This document shows positions 34,460 through 45,515 of a stretch of DNA of 64,000 bases, in pieces. Where the stretch lies: NCBI GenBank assembly GCA_030765055.1, contig CM060955.1, positions 160,500,743-160,564,742 of the forward strand, given 5' to 3'. Each line of letters begins with the position of its first letter. Position 1 is the first letter of the stretch. The notes under the pieces were generated by a model that saw only the letters and a program-made list of their open reading frames with translations, did not search any database and had not been told where the DNA came from. The stretch comes from Mantis religiosa. Its lineage: Eukaryota > Arthropoda > Insecta > Mantodea > Mantidae. The position numbers were made by a program, and so were the translations under genes.

Positions 34460-35373
34460 CGAGGGCTGTTCAATAAAGAATGATTATCATTTTCTTACGG
34501 TCATAATTTTTCGCACTAAAATTCAATCTTATTATATTCTGTTAGCTTAATGTGAAACAAACACACCGCAGTTGTTTCATTGTTGGTACTGCTGGTTGCC
34601 GCCTGTGAGAACCAGGCAAGTTCAGACATGTTCAGTATCGGCTACCGCTGCAATGGAGATAATATGCAGTTAAAGTTGATGTTAGAGGAAGATCCGGAGT
34701 TTATTTCAAACGTAATCACTGCTGATGAAACTTGGCTACATCATTTTGTTCCTGAGGGCAAACAGCAAAGCTCAGTGTGGAAATCTCCTTCATCACCAAC
34801 CCCCCAAAAAGCAAAAGTGGTTGTTTCTGTTGGGAAAGTTATGGTCATCTCATTCTTTGATATTCATGAAATTGTTTAACAGCACGTTGTACCTAAACAC
34901 ACATCAGTAACTAGACAATACTACAGGGATGTGCTGAAAACATTGCAAGTCCGTATCAGGCGCAAAAGACCACATTTCCGTGAAGCAGGCTGGATGCTAC
35001 ACCACGATAATGCGCGGCCGCATATTGCCAATGTTGTTGCTGAATATCTTGCAAAAATCAACGTGAAGTGCATACCTCACCCTCCCTATAGTTCGGATTC
35101 AGCCCCATGTGTCTTTATTCTATTCCCTAAATTGAAGAAACACCTTCGTGGGAGGCATTATTCATCATCAGAAGCAGTGGTGAAGGCTGCGGAAGCGATT
35201 TTGAAGGATTTCTCAAAATGGTTTCCAGCATGTCTTTGAAGACTGGCAGAAACGCTGGGACAAGAACATCGTATTCAGGGGAGACTATTTTGAGAAGGAG
35301 CATCAAAATTATGAAGATGAGTAAAGCTACGTTGTCAAAAAAATGCTGATCGTTCTTTATTGAACAGCCCTCG
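34460..35373 (+). mobile_element. Internally deleted mariner, copy 2
   Basis: The terminal inverted repeats CGAGGGCTGTTCAATAAAGA (left) and its complement (right, to 35373) are identical over at least 20 bases, with TA on each side (34458-34459 and 35374-35375). It is about 914 bp. The sequence follows copy 1 throughout, including the shared absence of the transposase N-terminus. Confidence 0.93.
34580..35325 (+). pseudogene. Mariner transposase catalytic region, broken (copy 2)
   Basis: The frame from 34580 holds the first aspartate (VITADETWLHHF), then VVVSVGKVMVISFFDIHE, and stops at 34877-34879. The frame 34931-35239 holds the second aspartate (WMLHHDNARPH) and PPYSSDSAPCVFILFPKLKK. At the third catalytic position the residue is valine, where mariners have aspartate, so the DDD triad is lost. 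The first 100 or so residues of a normal mariner protein (helix-turn-helix region) are absent. Confidence 0.88.
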
Positions 35374-35375
35374 TA

Positions 35376-36849
35376 GATTAATAAAGGCTCTGGAGTCGGT
35401 ATGAATATACAAAAATATTCCGGATATTGCGCGTTGTTTCTGTTAATTGTCGATTTGTCTATAGTTGTAGGCTGAAACCTTAAAAACATTAGCATACTAT
35501 ATTGGATATCTTATAACGAAACCAATTTTAGTTTTAAACAAATGCCTGCACAGTCGTGGGTGCTCTGGAATTGTTGGTAGGGGCGCGCCTGTAAATCGCC
35601 GCATTCCGAACATCCAGTTGAAGCAGTCACCAGACAGATGTTGGATTGCCTGTCGTAGCTGCACTTTTTCTTTTGCAAGTAATCGTCCTGTCCATGTACT
35701 CATCTTTACGTCGTTAGCAAATACCCAAGAAACTATTTCGTGTACATAAGCTTTCCTACAGCAAGCGATTTCCATTACATTTGACATTTAGGAAGTAGGA
35801 AGCAAAGATTTCTGGAATTTACAACTCTCTGGAATCTGTACAAACATTCTGCATTACACAACTAACGCTAACGTACCAACGTATACAAATAGCGTAAAAA
35901 GATGTGTGTTTGTGCATGTTGGCTATTTTAGCATTTTGTTAGTTAAATTCTTTCATCATTGAATAGCCCACTTCGTTTTGACGTATATGCGACTATAAAA
36001 TATATTTCAATTCCTATTCATAAATTACTAAAATATTAAAAAGTTCCTATAATTCCCTTGTACTTGAATAGGACCATAGAAGTTATATAGTGCGTTCCAG
36101 ATAAACCTGAACCATAACTTTTGAAGCAATAATAGGACACACGTGTAATTTTGAGAGAATATAATACACAAAATTAATTAATTAATGTAGTAAAATTAAT
36201 AAATTAACAGCGTCTTCAGAAGAAGCGAAGTAGTGATTGAAGGATAGTGAATGCATTGTTTTTATATCCACAAACCGAATTGCTTCTACAAGTAGTGGTA
36301 TGCAGTCACTTGAGCAAAATACATTACAAATGAAGATTACGTGGCAAGGTAGTGAAACAAGCAGGATTACTCCTTGAATTCGTAGGAGTTAAAGTGCTTG
36401 AGTTTTGTATTTGGGTGGTTGAAGAGATAATTCAGTGGTTTTAACTGATCACTGGTTTGTACTACCGGGCAGCGCAATTTGACATAACTTGACCTAAGAG
36501 CAGTAATGATAGAGGGATGTTGAGATCGTGTGTTGCAGAACTTGTACATAATACACGGAACACTAAGTTACTAGTTTCGTAAAGACCAGATCCTTAATCT
36601 GAGAACAAGAAATGTGAACAGCGTATAATCACACTGGGTAACAATCAAATGGATTTTGACGCCCTGTTTTCTGAATAGCTAGGCACATTTTGTGAAAGAT
36701 CTGTTTTACTTTCCTTTAGCTTGCCTATTATAAGCAGCAAAAGCATCGCATACCACCCTAAAATCTTCCTCGTATGGAAGAATTAGAGGTGAGTTCCTGG
36801 TTCAGATGCCTGTTGAAAAAGTAGTTGAACCCTGGATCTAGAATGGGTA
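35376..36849. other. Unassigned stretch
   Basis: A 96-codon minus frame at 35497-35787 has ordinary composition (includes GRLLAKEKVQLRQAIQHLSG), but no family is recognised and no splice sites are convincing. The rest shows nothing. Confidence 0.3.
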
Positions 36850-37055
36850 TCAATTCGATGCCTGGTATGAGGGTAAAGAAGTAAATGACATGAAATGTCC
36901 GTGCATGGGATGAAAAAAAAATATATTATGAAGTGAATGACTGGGAGGCTGGAAAACCCGCCCAGATGTCACTTTGTTCACCACTAATGCCACATTGAAC
37001 CTAGGTGAGCCTTGGTGAGAGGCGGGCCGTCTAATCACTGACCACGACGTCTTAA
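36850..37055 (-). mobile_element. SINE-B diverged copy
   Basis: The minus strand keeps GTGGTCAGTGATTAGACGGC, a TCACCAAGGCTCACCTAGG stretch, and GTGGTGAACAAAGTGACATC for the GTGGTGGACAACACGGCG phrase. It is heavily mutated. Confidence 0.65.
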
Positions 37056-37321
37056 TTTAAATGCCCATATTTCATCAAAATACATGTTTGACGTTCCCTG
37101 AGTAAAGGCATTTTTAAAAATAACCAAGTGTTTGAGTGTATGTCTGTTTTATGTCTTCATAATAAGCGTACACCTGGATAAAACACCAAATTGTGTTAAA
37201 ATTTTTCTTGTGTCGTGAACTACTTACGGGATATAATTTGTTATTAATTTGAATTTTCGAATAGTTGTACTTAGGTGGAATGCCGATATAGGTTTTCTCT
37301 CGTGGCCGAATTTCCGAGGCA
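37056..37321. other. Unassigned AT-rich stretch
   Basis: Nothing recognised. Confidence 0.3.
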
Positions 37322-37323
37322 TA

Positions 37324-37972
37324 TGGGGGCCGTTTGATAAGTCTGCTGAAAAACCAAGAATAATTTTCTTGGAGAATATCTCACCTTATTTCTCGACACT
37401 CGTAGCTAATGTACCACTACTGGGTCTCTCGCTATTCTGTGCTCTTTAATTGTATACACAATCTGATGTTTTGCACCCATATGACCTCTACTCCAGTGAA
37501 AACCATTTTGCAGCCTTGTTCCCCTTATCTATTTTATGTTAAAAGGCGTAAGTGGAGCCTAGTGTGCTCCATTGTAGGAGTATGTGCAACATGAGTTGAA
37601 TGAAAAGAGACCGAGATTAAAATGCAAAAAGTGCTCTTTCACCAGGATAGTGTACCATCGTACCCATCAGCAATGGCAATGGCCAAAGTGCACGTGTTGG
37701 GCTTTGAATTGGTGCCTCATCCGCCTTATTCACCAGACTTTTCCCCAAGTGGCTTCTTCCTATTCCCAAAATTGAAAATTTGATTTGGTGGTAAGAAACT
37801 TTCGTCAAATGAAGAAGTGATAGTCACCGTCAATGAGTATTTTTCCGACGAGATGAAAAAGCTGAAACTTCGCTGGACCAAGTGTACAGACATCAGTTGA
37901 GACTATGTCGAGAGATGGGGTGAAATGTTCACATTTTTTTTTTTTTTTACCAGACTTATAAAATGACCCTCG
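37324..37972 (+). mobile_element. Third mariner, internally deleted
   Basis: The left end GGGGGCCGTTTGATAAGTCT and the complement of the right end, CGAGGGTCATTTTATAAGTC, are matching inverted repeats, with TA at 37322-37323 and 37973-37974. It is about 650 bp, half a normal mariner. It is a different lineage from copies 25228 and 34460, judged by its ends. Confidence 0.85.
37579..37950 (+). pseudogene. Mariner transposase C-terminal third, broken
   Basis: In shifting frames: NEKRPRLK then KVLFHQDSVPS with the second catalytic aspartate; then FELVPHPPYSPDFSPSGFFL, where the third aspartate is replaced by glycine; then FPKLK, a stop, SSNEEVIVTVNEYFSDE and DYVERW. The parts before the second aspartate are deleted. 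It cannot be active. Confidence 0.88.
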
Positions 37973-37974
37973 TA

Positions 37975-38494
37975 CCATGGTCAAGTCTGGTCTTTACTTT
38001 TATGCCATGAACTTTCAAGGTATAATTACTATTTTTGTCTCATACCCACACTTAGAGACTCTGTGGAGAATGTCCACTATTAAATGAAACTTTCCACTCT
38101 TCAGCCGGGAATTCAGCACGAGGGCCCCTGGTGTGAAACCAGCTCCATGGCCTGTTAGCCTGTAACATCCTGCTGAGTATTTTCGCCACACTGTGGATTC
38201 CTAATTATGAACGTATTCTGGTGATACGTGAATTTGACCGCTGCAGTTATTGATCTCCCAACACTTACCATTTGCGTGATTGACATTGTGTATGTTTACA
38301 TACGGACTTTGGCATTTAGTTATTGTTACAGCTGCGCAGTAATGATCATTCGCAGGAATGCGTGATCGTCTGGCATGATTGCATCAAGGCCAGGGAATCG
38401 CATCGCGAGATGTCTGTCTGCTCCAGTGGCGGCTCTATCATTAAGTCCGGCTAAATATCTACACGTTTTATATAAAATCCAAATTATTTGTTAA
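37975..38494. other. Unassigned stretch
   Basis: No gene or known repeat recognised. Confidence 0.3.
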
Positions 38495-38690
38495 ATTTTC
38501 GTTCTCAAACGTAAAGTCATATCGGATGATCAATGAAATGTTGCTCAACTGAGTCCAGGGTCCATTTCAGGGTCATCTTTCAGGATAAGGGAAAACCGTA
38601 GAAAAACCTTATCCAGACAACTCGTCTTGACCGAGATTTAACGTCGAGACCTCTTGAAAGCGAGGCAGACACGCTACAGAGCCGAACATC
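38495..38690 (-). mobile_element. SINE-A copy (single unit, with 9-bp deletion)
   Basis: Body and head are readable, with box B mutated (CGAGATTTAACGTCGAGACC on the plus strand). It has the CAATGAAATGTTGCTCAA form without the CACCCATTT segment, so it belongs to the subfamily that also forms arrays, yet has one unit. Confidence 0.85.
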
Positions 38691-39069
38691 AAAACGAATC
38701 AGAAGGATTATTTGCTGTGCATCATTCCTTTTGCTGCACTAAGTTTCTAATTTAACGCTTATCTATTGGAAGGAGAGGAGGCACTGTTCTCCATAAAAAA
38801 AATGTTATATCAAGATTTTCTTCAAAAAGGTGGAGGAGTTGTTAACGATTTTGTATAAATTGCCGTATATTTAGCATATGTTTGTGGCAAATGAAATGTA
38901 TATCGTGAATTTTCTGTAAATAGCTTCTGAAGTTCTGATTATTAATAAGTTTAGTACAACGTAAGACAGACATAAAAATTGTAGAACTCATTAAATAACA
39001 CAATTTATGTTAAATACATTTTGTTATTGTAAAGTTAAACATTTTCGAGATATTCCTTGATATGACGTG
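38691..39069. other. AT-rich stretch, possible old repeat
   Basis: It resembles 14690-14900 loosely (GAATTTTCTGTAAATAGCTTC, GTAAGACAGACA). No gene. Confidence 0.3.
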
Positions 39070-39330
39070 AATTCCTCTCATCTTCACAGACGGGTGGAAA
39101 ACTGAAAATCATGTTGGAGCATGAATGGTGGCCATGATAAACTCGAAAGAAGATTTTTCATTGATTTAACACGACTAGCCCTAGAGTGCTCAGTCTTGCA
39201 GGCTGAACTCTTGTGTATTAACATCGCTGTGGAGTGGATTGAGCAGACAATCGGAACTTCAGGATATGTCATACATGTAGACTCGAAGGGCAATCCAACC
39301 CCTGGCTGTTCAACTCAGGGAAAAAAAAAC
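39070..39330 (+). pseudogene. Retroelement RNase H fragment (R1-group-like)
   Basis: One frame starts TDGWKTENHVGA, the first RNase H segment with its catalytic aspartate. After a frameshift the frame from 39121 carries ECSVLQAELLCINIAVEWI with the catalytic glutamate, then YVIHVDSKGN with the third acidic residue. Beyond about 39330 the similarity is lost. This fits the RNase H that follows RT in R1-like and Jockey-like non-LTR elements. No RT is present nearby. Confidence 0.75.
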
Positions 39331-40013
39331 ATCGCCCTCAATAGGGAAAGCAGAACCACTATCTGCAAGAGTTCAAATGAATGGCATCGTGCTAGGATTG
39401 CTGCCAGCTACAGGACCACACTACAGTTTGGCCGCCCGTTCTCCGTCTCTGACATTTCACGTAGAGTGGGAAGGAGGCTCTTGCCAGTTGTTTAGCGGGA
39501 ATTTCAGCCAGAGGAACGTGCGTATCTTAAATATTTCACACATTTGCACATTTCACGAACCAGTAGCCATATTATTATAATAGCGATAATAATAGGACTT
39601 ACGAATACTAAAAATCGGAATTTTCGCACGCACAAAATAGCAAAGAAAGTTCACCAGCGCAAGCAACTAAAGCCATGTGGTCCAAAGAAAATTAAAATGG
39701 CAACATGGTGTTGGATTCGGAAGCCACGCCTAGCAGCGACAATGCTGATTGGCGCTAGCAGACAGTTTTAATTTCCTGAGCACAACACCGGATGTGGAGA
39801 CTCCCAGTACTACCAACAAAAGCAGTTGGTGTGCGTGGAAGGTGTGAACTAAATATTCATATAGTGTTGTAATGAATATCTTGCATGATAATGAAATTGC
39901 AAGTTGGATTTCAGTGTTTTAAAGTTAATATAGTCCTATACTTTCATTCTAAAGATAATTTTGAGGATATATTTTCAGTTGCTCATTACTGTGTGTTGGT
40001 ACTATTAACCTTT
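39331..40013. other. Unassigned stretch
   Basis: Nothing recognised. Confidence 0.3.
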
Positions 40014-40022
40014 CCCCTCCGC

Positions 40023-40255
40023 GCCCGCCTCGGTAGCTTAGACGGTAGCATGTCTGCCTCACGTTCAAGAGATAAGGTTGGTAATGGTGAGTTACCTGAA
40101 TAAGGTTTTTTTCCAGGGTTTTCTCTTATCCTTCAAGACGAATGTCGGGTAACTCTAAGCTCCATGGACCCTGGACTCATTTGAGCATCATTTCACCCAA
40201 TTCATTCACCGTCCGGTATGACTTAACGTTGGAGGACGTAAATTAAAAAAAAATC
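40023..40255 (+). mobile_element. SINE-A copy with 9-bp target duplication
   Basis: Head GCCCGCCTCGGTAGCTTAGA; the box-B region is damaged (GAGATAAGGTTGGTAATGG). The body is full, ending in GGAGGACGTAAATT plus poly-A. CCCCTCCGC is found at 40014-40022 and 40256-40264. It is a single-unit copy. Confidence 0.95.
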
Positions 40256-40264
40256 CCCCTCCGC

Positions 40265-42284
40265 CTCCTGCAACCGCAAAAATCACAGTCGGAGATCCAA
40301 CGGCCGTACTGTAGATTACAAATCCATTTCCTTAATTCAAAGCAAACAGCTGGTAGAAACTACTACACTACGATTTGGAATTCTTCTATACCAATTCCAA
40401 TGATGCCTTCCACACCAAACTTTTCACCCCCAACATATTTCATATAGTCCTTATTTCTCTGGCCCAATCACGAAACAACTCATTTTATTTATATAAATGA
40501 TGGCCGCATCCTCCTACGTCTACAAAATTAACATAAGAGCCTCGCCGTTATATAGTTGCCCTGAAAAACCTCCGCAGACGACCCGACATCTGATGACAGA
40601 ATGCATCCTGTAGAGATCGATCAGCTGTATTAGGTTGAATCCCCCTGCCACTGGTTTTGAATACTCATTTTAGTACAGTAAATGCAGCAAAATTCCTGAA
40701 GAGCATCTGTTTTTGTTTAAATAAAAATACATAAACAGTACAACAAATGTAAATATCCGGTGATATACCTATAGGTGAAACAAGGGTTTTAAATTATTTG
40801 TGATTCGACTATCACTTAATCCTGCCGTATTCCCATTGTAACCATAGGCAAATATATAGTAAAACTACTTCTCCAAATGTTTGTCTCTTTTAAAGTTAAA
40901 AATTGAAGCATATGTACATTTTTGTAAGAATAGTTTGTTGAACAATTGATAAACTCATGTGGGTCTCACCAGCCGCCTCTGGGCTGGAAGCGAGCGTGAG
41001 ATCTCCTCCAGTCCTCTTACATCACGATCAAACTGCTGCTGCTGCTGTAACATCGCAGAGAAGCAAAGTTAATCTAAATCAGAAAGAGATGACTAAAATA
41101 AGTGGACATTAGAAGACATTGCCTGTAATGGGGTGGGTATTAGGAAAGTGCACGTCATTTCCGCTCTTTTTATTTTTGTTTTACCTCTACGTGCTGCATC
41201 ATGGACTTGATCGTCACGGCTTCGAAACCGACATGGGTGAATGGCGTTTCTCATCCATTGGTGTAATATATTCTGCATGTTTGACTATACAAGCAACCGG
41301 TTGTGAATTACACATGTTAAAATACCCGTACGGCAAAATGAATTTATTCATTTTAATAAAACAAATTATGTGTTACATTCATATAAGTTTTTCTCTCCAA
41401 TCTTCATAAAGGCGGTTCCTAAATACGTATTCTTTTATCTATTTTATGACAGTCTATATATATATATATAATATGTCCTTGTAGCTACAATGGCAATAAT
41501 AGAATACAGAAGGCGTAGGCAAAAGTGAATTCTTTTTTAAGACCCGGTTTCTTTCTCCTAGCTTGACTAGGAGAGGGAAAACGAAACAAAAAAGAAAAGA
41601 AAAACAGGTAATGACTTCCCATTTGAAAAATCAAGTGTTTGAAAATTCAAACCAACAAGGAATATCCGTTTAAAATATATATATATATATATCTGTCGTA
41701 AATTGTCTGTTCTAAAGGTATCTATGATCTTTTTCTCAGTAAAAGGCTACAGTCCAACCTTAGCGTAGAACGGGCGTCATGAATGGGGCGCAGTAGTAGA
41801 ACCTGAGACATGCTTAGTTCCTCAAATATCTCTGGGATTGTGCAGTAAGATTTTGCTTATCTCTTAAGGTTACCAGCTATCCAAAAGCACTGTGACTTTT
41901 GTGGGTTCGTAGAATTAAAAGTCCAGTTTGCAGAAATTCCAGATGCTCTATATTTCCGTAGAGACACATTTTGGTCAACCCTTACAATAACAGAATTACG
42001 TAACATACACAAATACAATCTACAAGGTCTTCGATCACAAAAGAAGAGTTCACTTTCATAACACAACTGTATGCACACGATTATCAAGTTCCATTTCGAC
42101 TCTGTCTCCTGGCGAGTCCGGCTTCCTTATATAACTCTACTCATAACTCAAGACATTTCAGGAATGCTCTGTAACAAACAATAAATCGAAACTTCCAGTC
42201 AGCTATCTGTCTCTTTATCTGTTTCGGGAAGCTTTTATCTCCGTGCTGACTATCTATGTCTTTGGGCACTTCGGCCGCGCCTTC
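40265..42284. other. Unassigned stretch
   Basis: No gene is recognised. Short (TA)n runs lie at about 41454-41471 and 41675-41692. A short CTG run lies at about 41031-41047. Open frames at 41093-41409 overlap on both strands and look like chance. Confidence 0.3.
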
Positions 42285-42530
42285 TCGCAACAATGCCGCC
42301 GGAGGCGGTACTTACAGCATAGTAAGTCGCCATTAAGGTAGTTCTCTCGTGTGTTTGTGAGAACTCCTAAGTAGTTTACCGGGAAAATACGAGTCAGTTA
42401 AAGAATTTAATGTCATATCGGCACGCTGGCCATAGCAGCTCAATGGTTTAGAGCAGCTGGACGGAGACCAGAAGATCCGTGGTTCAAATCCCGGCTATAG
42501 CATTGAATTTTTCAGTCTAGCTCTACCATT
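42285..42530 (+). repeat. tRNA-like repeat E, copy 1
   Basis: It contains CCATAGCAGCTCAATGG (box-A-like) and CGTGGTTCAAATCCCGGC (box-B-like), followed by ATTGAATTTTTCAGTCTAG. The upstream part (AGTAAGTCGCC, TTTACCGGGAAAATACGAGT, GAATTTAATGTCAT) is shared with copies 2 and 3. Several copies with the same non-tRNA flanks show it is a repeat and not a tRNA gene. Confidence 0.8.
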
Positions 42531-42579
42531 TCATAGTACGTCGTATACACGGGTTGTGTATAAGAACAATTTCCATTTA

Positions 42580-42830
42580 TGCAAAAGTCATTCAGAATGT
42601 GTTTTGACGCTATTCGTGGAAAATAAAATATGTACATTTCATGTTTTATTAAAATATGTTAAGAATGTGTTAAAGCATCGGTAATAGCCCTCTTTAAGGA
42701 ACTTAATTTTTTTGAAAATGTTTGCATGTAAAGGGTAGTTTGGAGTGGGCATGTTCTTGAAAATTTTCGTGACATATCTTTATAAAATGCTTAACTTAAA
42801 TACCAGAAATGGTATTTAAGTTAATTGATG
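42580..42830. repeat. AT-rich dispersed repeat H, copy
   Basis: It shares AAAAGTCATTCAGAATG-like and GTTTTATTAAAATATGTTAAG-like phrases with 49290-49420 and 57190-57290. Alignment by eye; boundaries uncertain. Confidence 0.4.
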
Positions 42831-42849
42831 AAGATTAATAATTTCTTCA

Positions 42850-43159
42850 CACTAGCTCTATATTGGCTAAGGTTTTGGATGGATAGAGTCAACTTGAAAA
42901 ATTCAATGCCACGGCCGGGATTTGACTCAAGTACTTACTCCTGGGACACAGGTACTTACGGTAGTAAGTCGCCACAAACGGTGTATCTCGAATACTAGAG
43001 CCCCTAGTGCTTTACCGGGAAAACATATGAGTCAATTGGAGAATTTAATGTCATGACGGCAAGTTGGCGATGATAGTTCAATGGATAAGAGCGACTGGAC
43101 GGAAACCAGGACTATCAAATTGACTATCTATCCAAAATCTTAGCTTATATACGGCTAGT
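42850..43159 (+). repeat. tRNA-like repeat E, copy 2, with inverted arms
   Basis: The left arm (42850-42935) reads as the reverse complement of the tRNA-like 3' half and its downstream flank: GGATAGAGTCAACTTGAAAA, then ATTCAATGCCACGGCCGGG. The centre has the same order as copy 1, ending in GATAGTTCAATGGATAAGAG and GACTGGACGG. The right arm (43110-43160) is the inverse of the outermost left arm (TTGACTATCTATCC against GGATAGAGTCAA; GGCTAGTGT against ACACTAGCT). The right arm lacks the box-B half. A SINE-A then follows. Confidence 0.7.
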
Positions 43160-43411
43160 GTTTTTTTTTTTTTTTTTAATTTAAAGTTACGTCCTCCAAC
43201 ATTAAGTCATATCGCACGATGAACGAAATTGGTGAAATGATGCTCAAATGAGTCCGGGGTTCATGGATTTTAGAGATACCCGACATTCGTCTTTAAGGAT
43301 AAGGGAAACCCCGAAAAAATCTTATCCAGGTAACACCCTGACCGAGATTCGAACTCGGGACCTCTTGAACATGAGGCAGACACGCTACCATCTACGCTAC
43401 CGAGGCGGGCA
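43160..43411 (-). mobile_element. SINE-A copy inserted at the edge of repeat E
   Basis: The poly-A tail (T-run, 43161-43178) is at the left and the intact head at the right (GAGATTCGAACTCGGGACC). ACGGCTAGT at 43151-43159 and 43412-43420 is a 9-bp target duplication, within the outer arm of repeat E. Single unit. Confidence 0.95.
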
Positions 43412-43420
43412 ACGGCTAGT

Positions 43421-43700
43421 TTGAGGAAAGGATTAATTTCCATCAAATAACTTATATAATATAAGTTAAATGATAAATCCTGGGACTCAAATACAATAGC
43501 GGTGTATCTCAAATGCGAGAGCCCTAGTGGTTTACCGGGAAAATATACGAGTCAATTAGAAAATTTAATGTCATGATGGCAAGTTGGCCATGGTAGCTCA
43601 AAGGTTAAGCGCGACTGGACGGACACTAGGAGATCCGTGGTTCAAATCCCGGCTGTGGTATTGAATTTTTCAAGTTGACTCTATCTAACCATTTTTGTTG
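43421..43700 (+). repeat. tRNA-like repeat E, copy 3
   Basis: Same order as copies 1 and 2: CCTGGGACTCAAATAC, GGTGTATCTC, TTTACCGGGAAAATAT, AATTTAATGTCATGATGGC, then CCATGGTAGCTCAAAGG and CGTGGTTCAAATCCCGGC, and the ATTGAATTTTTCAAGTTGAC arm. It is followed by CTCTATC, the outer arm seen inverted at copy 2. Confidence 0.8.
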
Positions 43701-44832
43701 TTAAACAGATTTTTCGTTCTTGAGTTATGGTGCTCATAGATACACGTGTCTTTTTCTAGGGAAAATGTGTTTTAATTGAAATATCTACATGGAAATCTTG
43801 GATAAAATGCACAGCCTTCTGTACCACTTGGTAGAGAAGGTAAGAACAAAGAAAAGAAAGAAAAAAAGGGGGCGCGGAAGCTGAAGTGAATGCAACATAA
43901 GACTTTTATTTAGTAAAATATATTATTTACATGCATTGGCATAACTAAACTTGATTTGACTCCGGGTATTGCTCATCTGGCACGCCTTTGAACCATCGAA
44001 ATCGGAGCATAAGATGTGCACGTTGTATTGCGCAATCCAAACCACAAACAGAATGGAGATGAGGAGGTAATGCGGTTGTGTAACAAAAACACATCACCGG
44101 ATGTCGACATTCTGAATTTCGCTGTTAACTGCTAGTGGCGTATCTACAAGAGTAATTACAGGTAGCGACTGACACAAAAACTGCCAACTGCCACAGCATT
44201 GTACATAATAAATATAGACCTGCTTAAACCGAGTTGGCATGTTATTAAGGTTCAAGGATCATGCAGATTCCTATTAAAAGAACTGTTAAGGTCACATCTC
44301 GACGATAGGCAGACAGAAACAAACATCTTATGATTGGTGTATTCCATGTGTCTAACAGAATGCTTGATTTTGTCAACATGGATCATAAATTTACATTCTT
44401 TCACGTAATGTTTGATACGAATTATTAATAAATAAATTTTATAAATTTCCGCGGGTTAAAATCAATGAATTAAGCACAAGTTGTAATTTTGTCAGTGAAT
44501 AAGAACTTGTTAGCCAAGTTTCTTGTTGAGCATAATCAATTAGTTACGTAAGAGTAGGGCAATTAGGCTTTCCAACAAACTCAGCCCTCAAGAAATCCAT
44601 TAGCAGTAAACAGAAATTTGGAAATCTATACAGAGGCTGGTTGTAGAAAGGTGAATAGATTTTGCAGAAACTTTGACAGTCATAATTAGGGGAAATAGGT
44701 GCGCTGTTGCCGCCTTACAGAAGTGTTTTACTAGGTCCGCGCTCGGGTCAGCAGGTACTTGACGGTAACTTCAACGGTTTCTCTGAGTACCATTTCAGCG
44801 TCTCGCGGCCAACTACGCTCCTCACCATTGCT
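43701..44832. other. Unassigned stretch
   Basis: No gene or known repeat recognised. Confidence 0.3.
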
Positions 44833-44840
44833 ACGGAAGC

Positions 44841-45067
44841 TCGCCTCTGTAGCGCAGATGGTAGCGTGTCTGCCTCACGTTCAGGAGGTCTCGAGTTCGA
44901 ATCTCGGTCAGGGTGAGCTGCGTGGGTAAGGTATTTTCCGGGGTAGCTCTAAGCTCCATGGACCCTGGACTCATTTGAGCATCATTTCACCCATTCCATT
45001 GATCGTCTGATATGACTTAACGTTAGAGGAAGTAAAACTACAAAAAAAAAAAAAAAAAAAAAAAAAC
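44841..45067 (+). mobile_element. SINE-A copy with internal deletion and 8-bp target duplication
   Basis: Good head (GCCTCTGTAGCGCAGATGG) and box B (GAGTTCGAATCTCGG). The body skips from TTTTCCGGGG straight to TAGCTCTAAGCTCC, losing about 35 bases that are the start of the 108/117-bp unit. A poly-A tail ends at 45066. ACGGAAGC is at 44833-44840 and 45068-45075. Confidence 0.95.
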
Positions 45068-45147
45068 ACGGAAGCGGTTATTTTAAATCTTAAATTTAGC
45101 GAAACTTCATAATTACCAAATGCCAGAGAGAAACATAACATAGTTTA

Positions 45148-45515
45148 CGGTGGCTCAGGCGGTTTCGTCTGTGGCCCGCATTCGGAGAGGGCGGCTTCGA
45201 TTCCCATGACCGACCTACCTTACCTGTGTTTTTTTCGGGGGTTTTCCCGGATCGCCAGGAGAATGTTCGGTAGATTAACTACATCATCTGAGTTTCCTGC
45301 CCCCCTCCATTTCATCTCCATCAGGGTAGAAGTGTAGGCGCGTGTCTCGGTGCTGTCGTGACTCAGCCGCCCTGTGTCTCCTCTTGCCTCAACCTTCCTC
45401 CCGGGGATGTCCCGCTTGGGGTTTAGATACAATAAATCACGGGTTTCGGTGCCGAATCCCCTCCGTAGTAACCCTAATCACCACTGTAGCAGCGGGTAGC
45501 AGATACACCTAAAAT
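45148..45515 (+). mobile_element. SINE-C copy 2
   Basis: It begins ACGGTGGCTCAGGCGG, has GGCTTCGATTCCCATG for box B, and runs through TTTTCCCGGATCGCCAGG, CAGGGTAGAAGTGTAGGC, CTTCCTCCCGGGGATG and GGTGCCGAATCCCCTCCG. Shorter than copy 1 through loss of the middle. A clear target duplication was not found. Confidence 0.85.

Noticed and set aside
35497..35787. 96-codon minus frame as a gene
   Set aside because: No family, start context or splice sites that I can support; kept only as an unassigned stretch.
39885..40103. Frames containing SVDGSVSASRSRG-type text (also 43270, 44707, 46997) and VRPLGSHQGGPGSIPGDRK-type text (11030, 22988, 60379)
   Set aside because: They are translations of SINE-A and SINE-B heads.
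42421..42500. A true tRNA gene
   Set aside because: The T-arm stem does not pair well, and the same sequence with the same non-tRNA flanks recurs at 43060 and 43595, so it is a tRNA-derived repeat.
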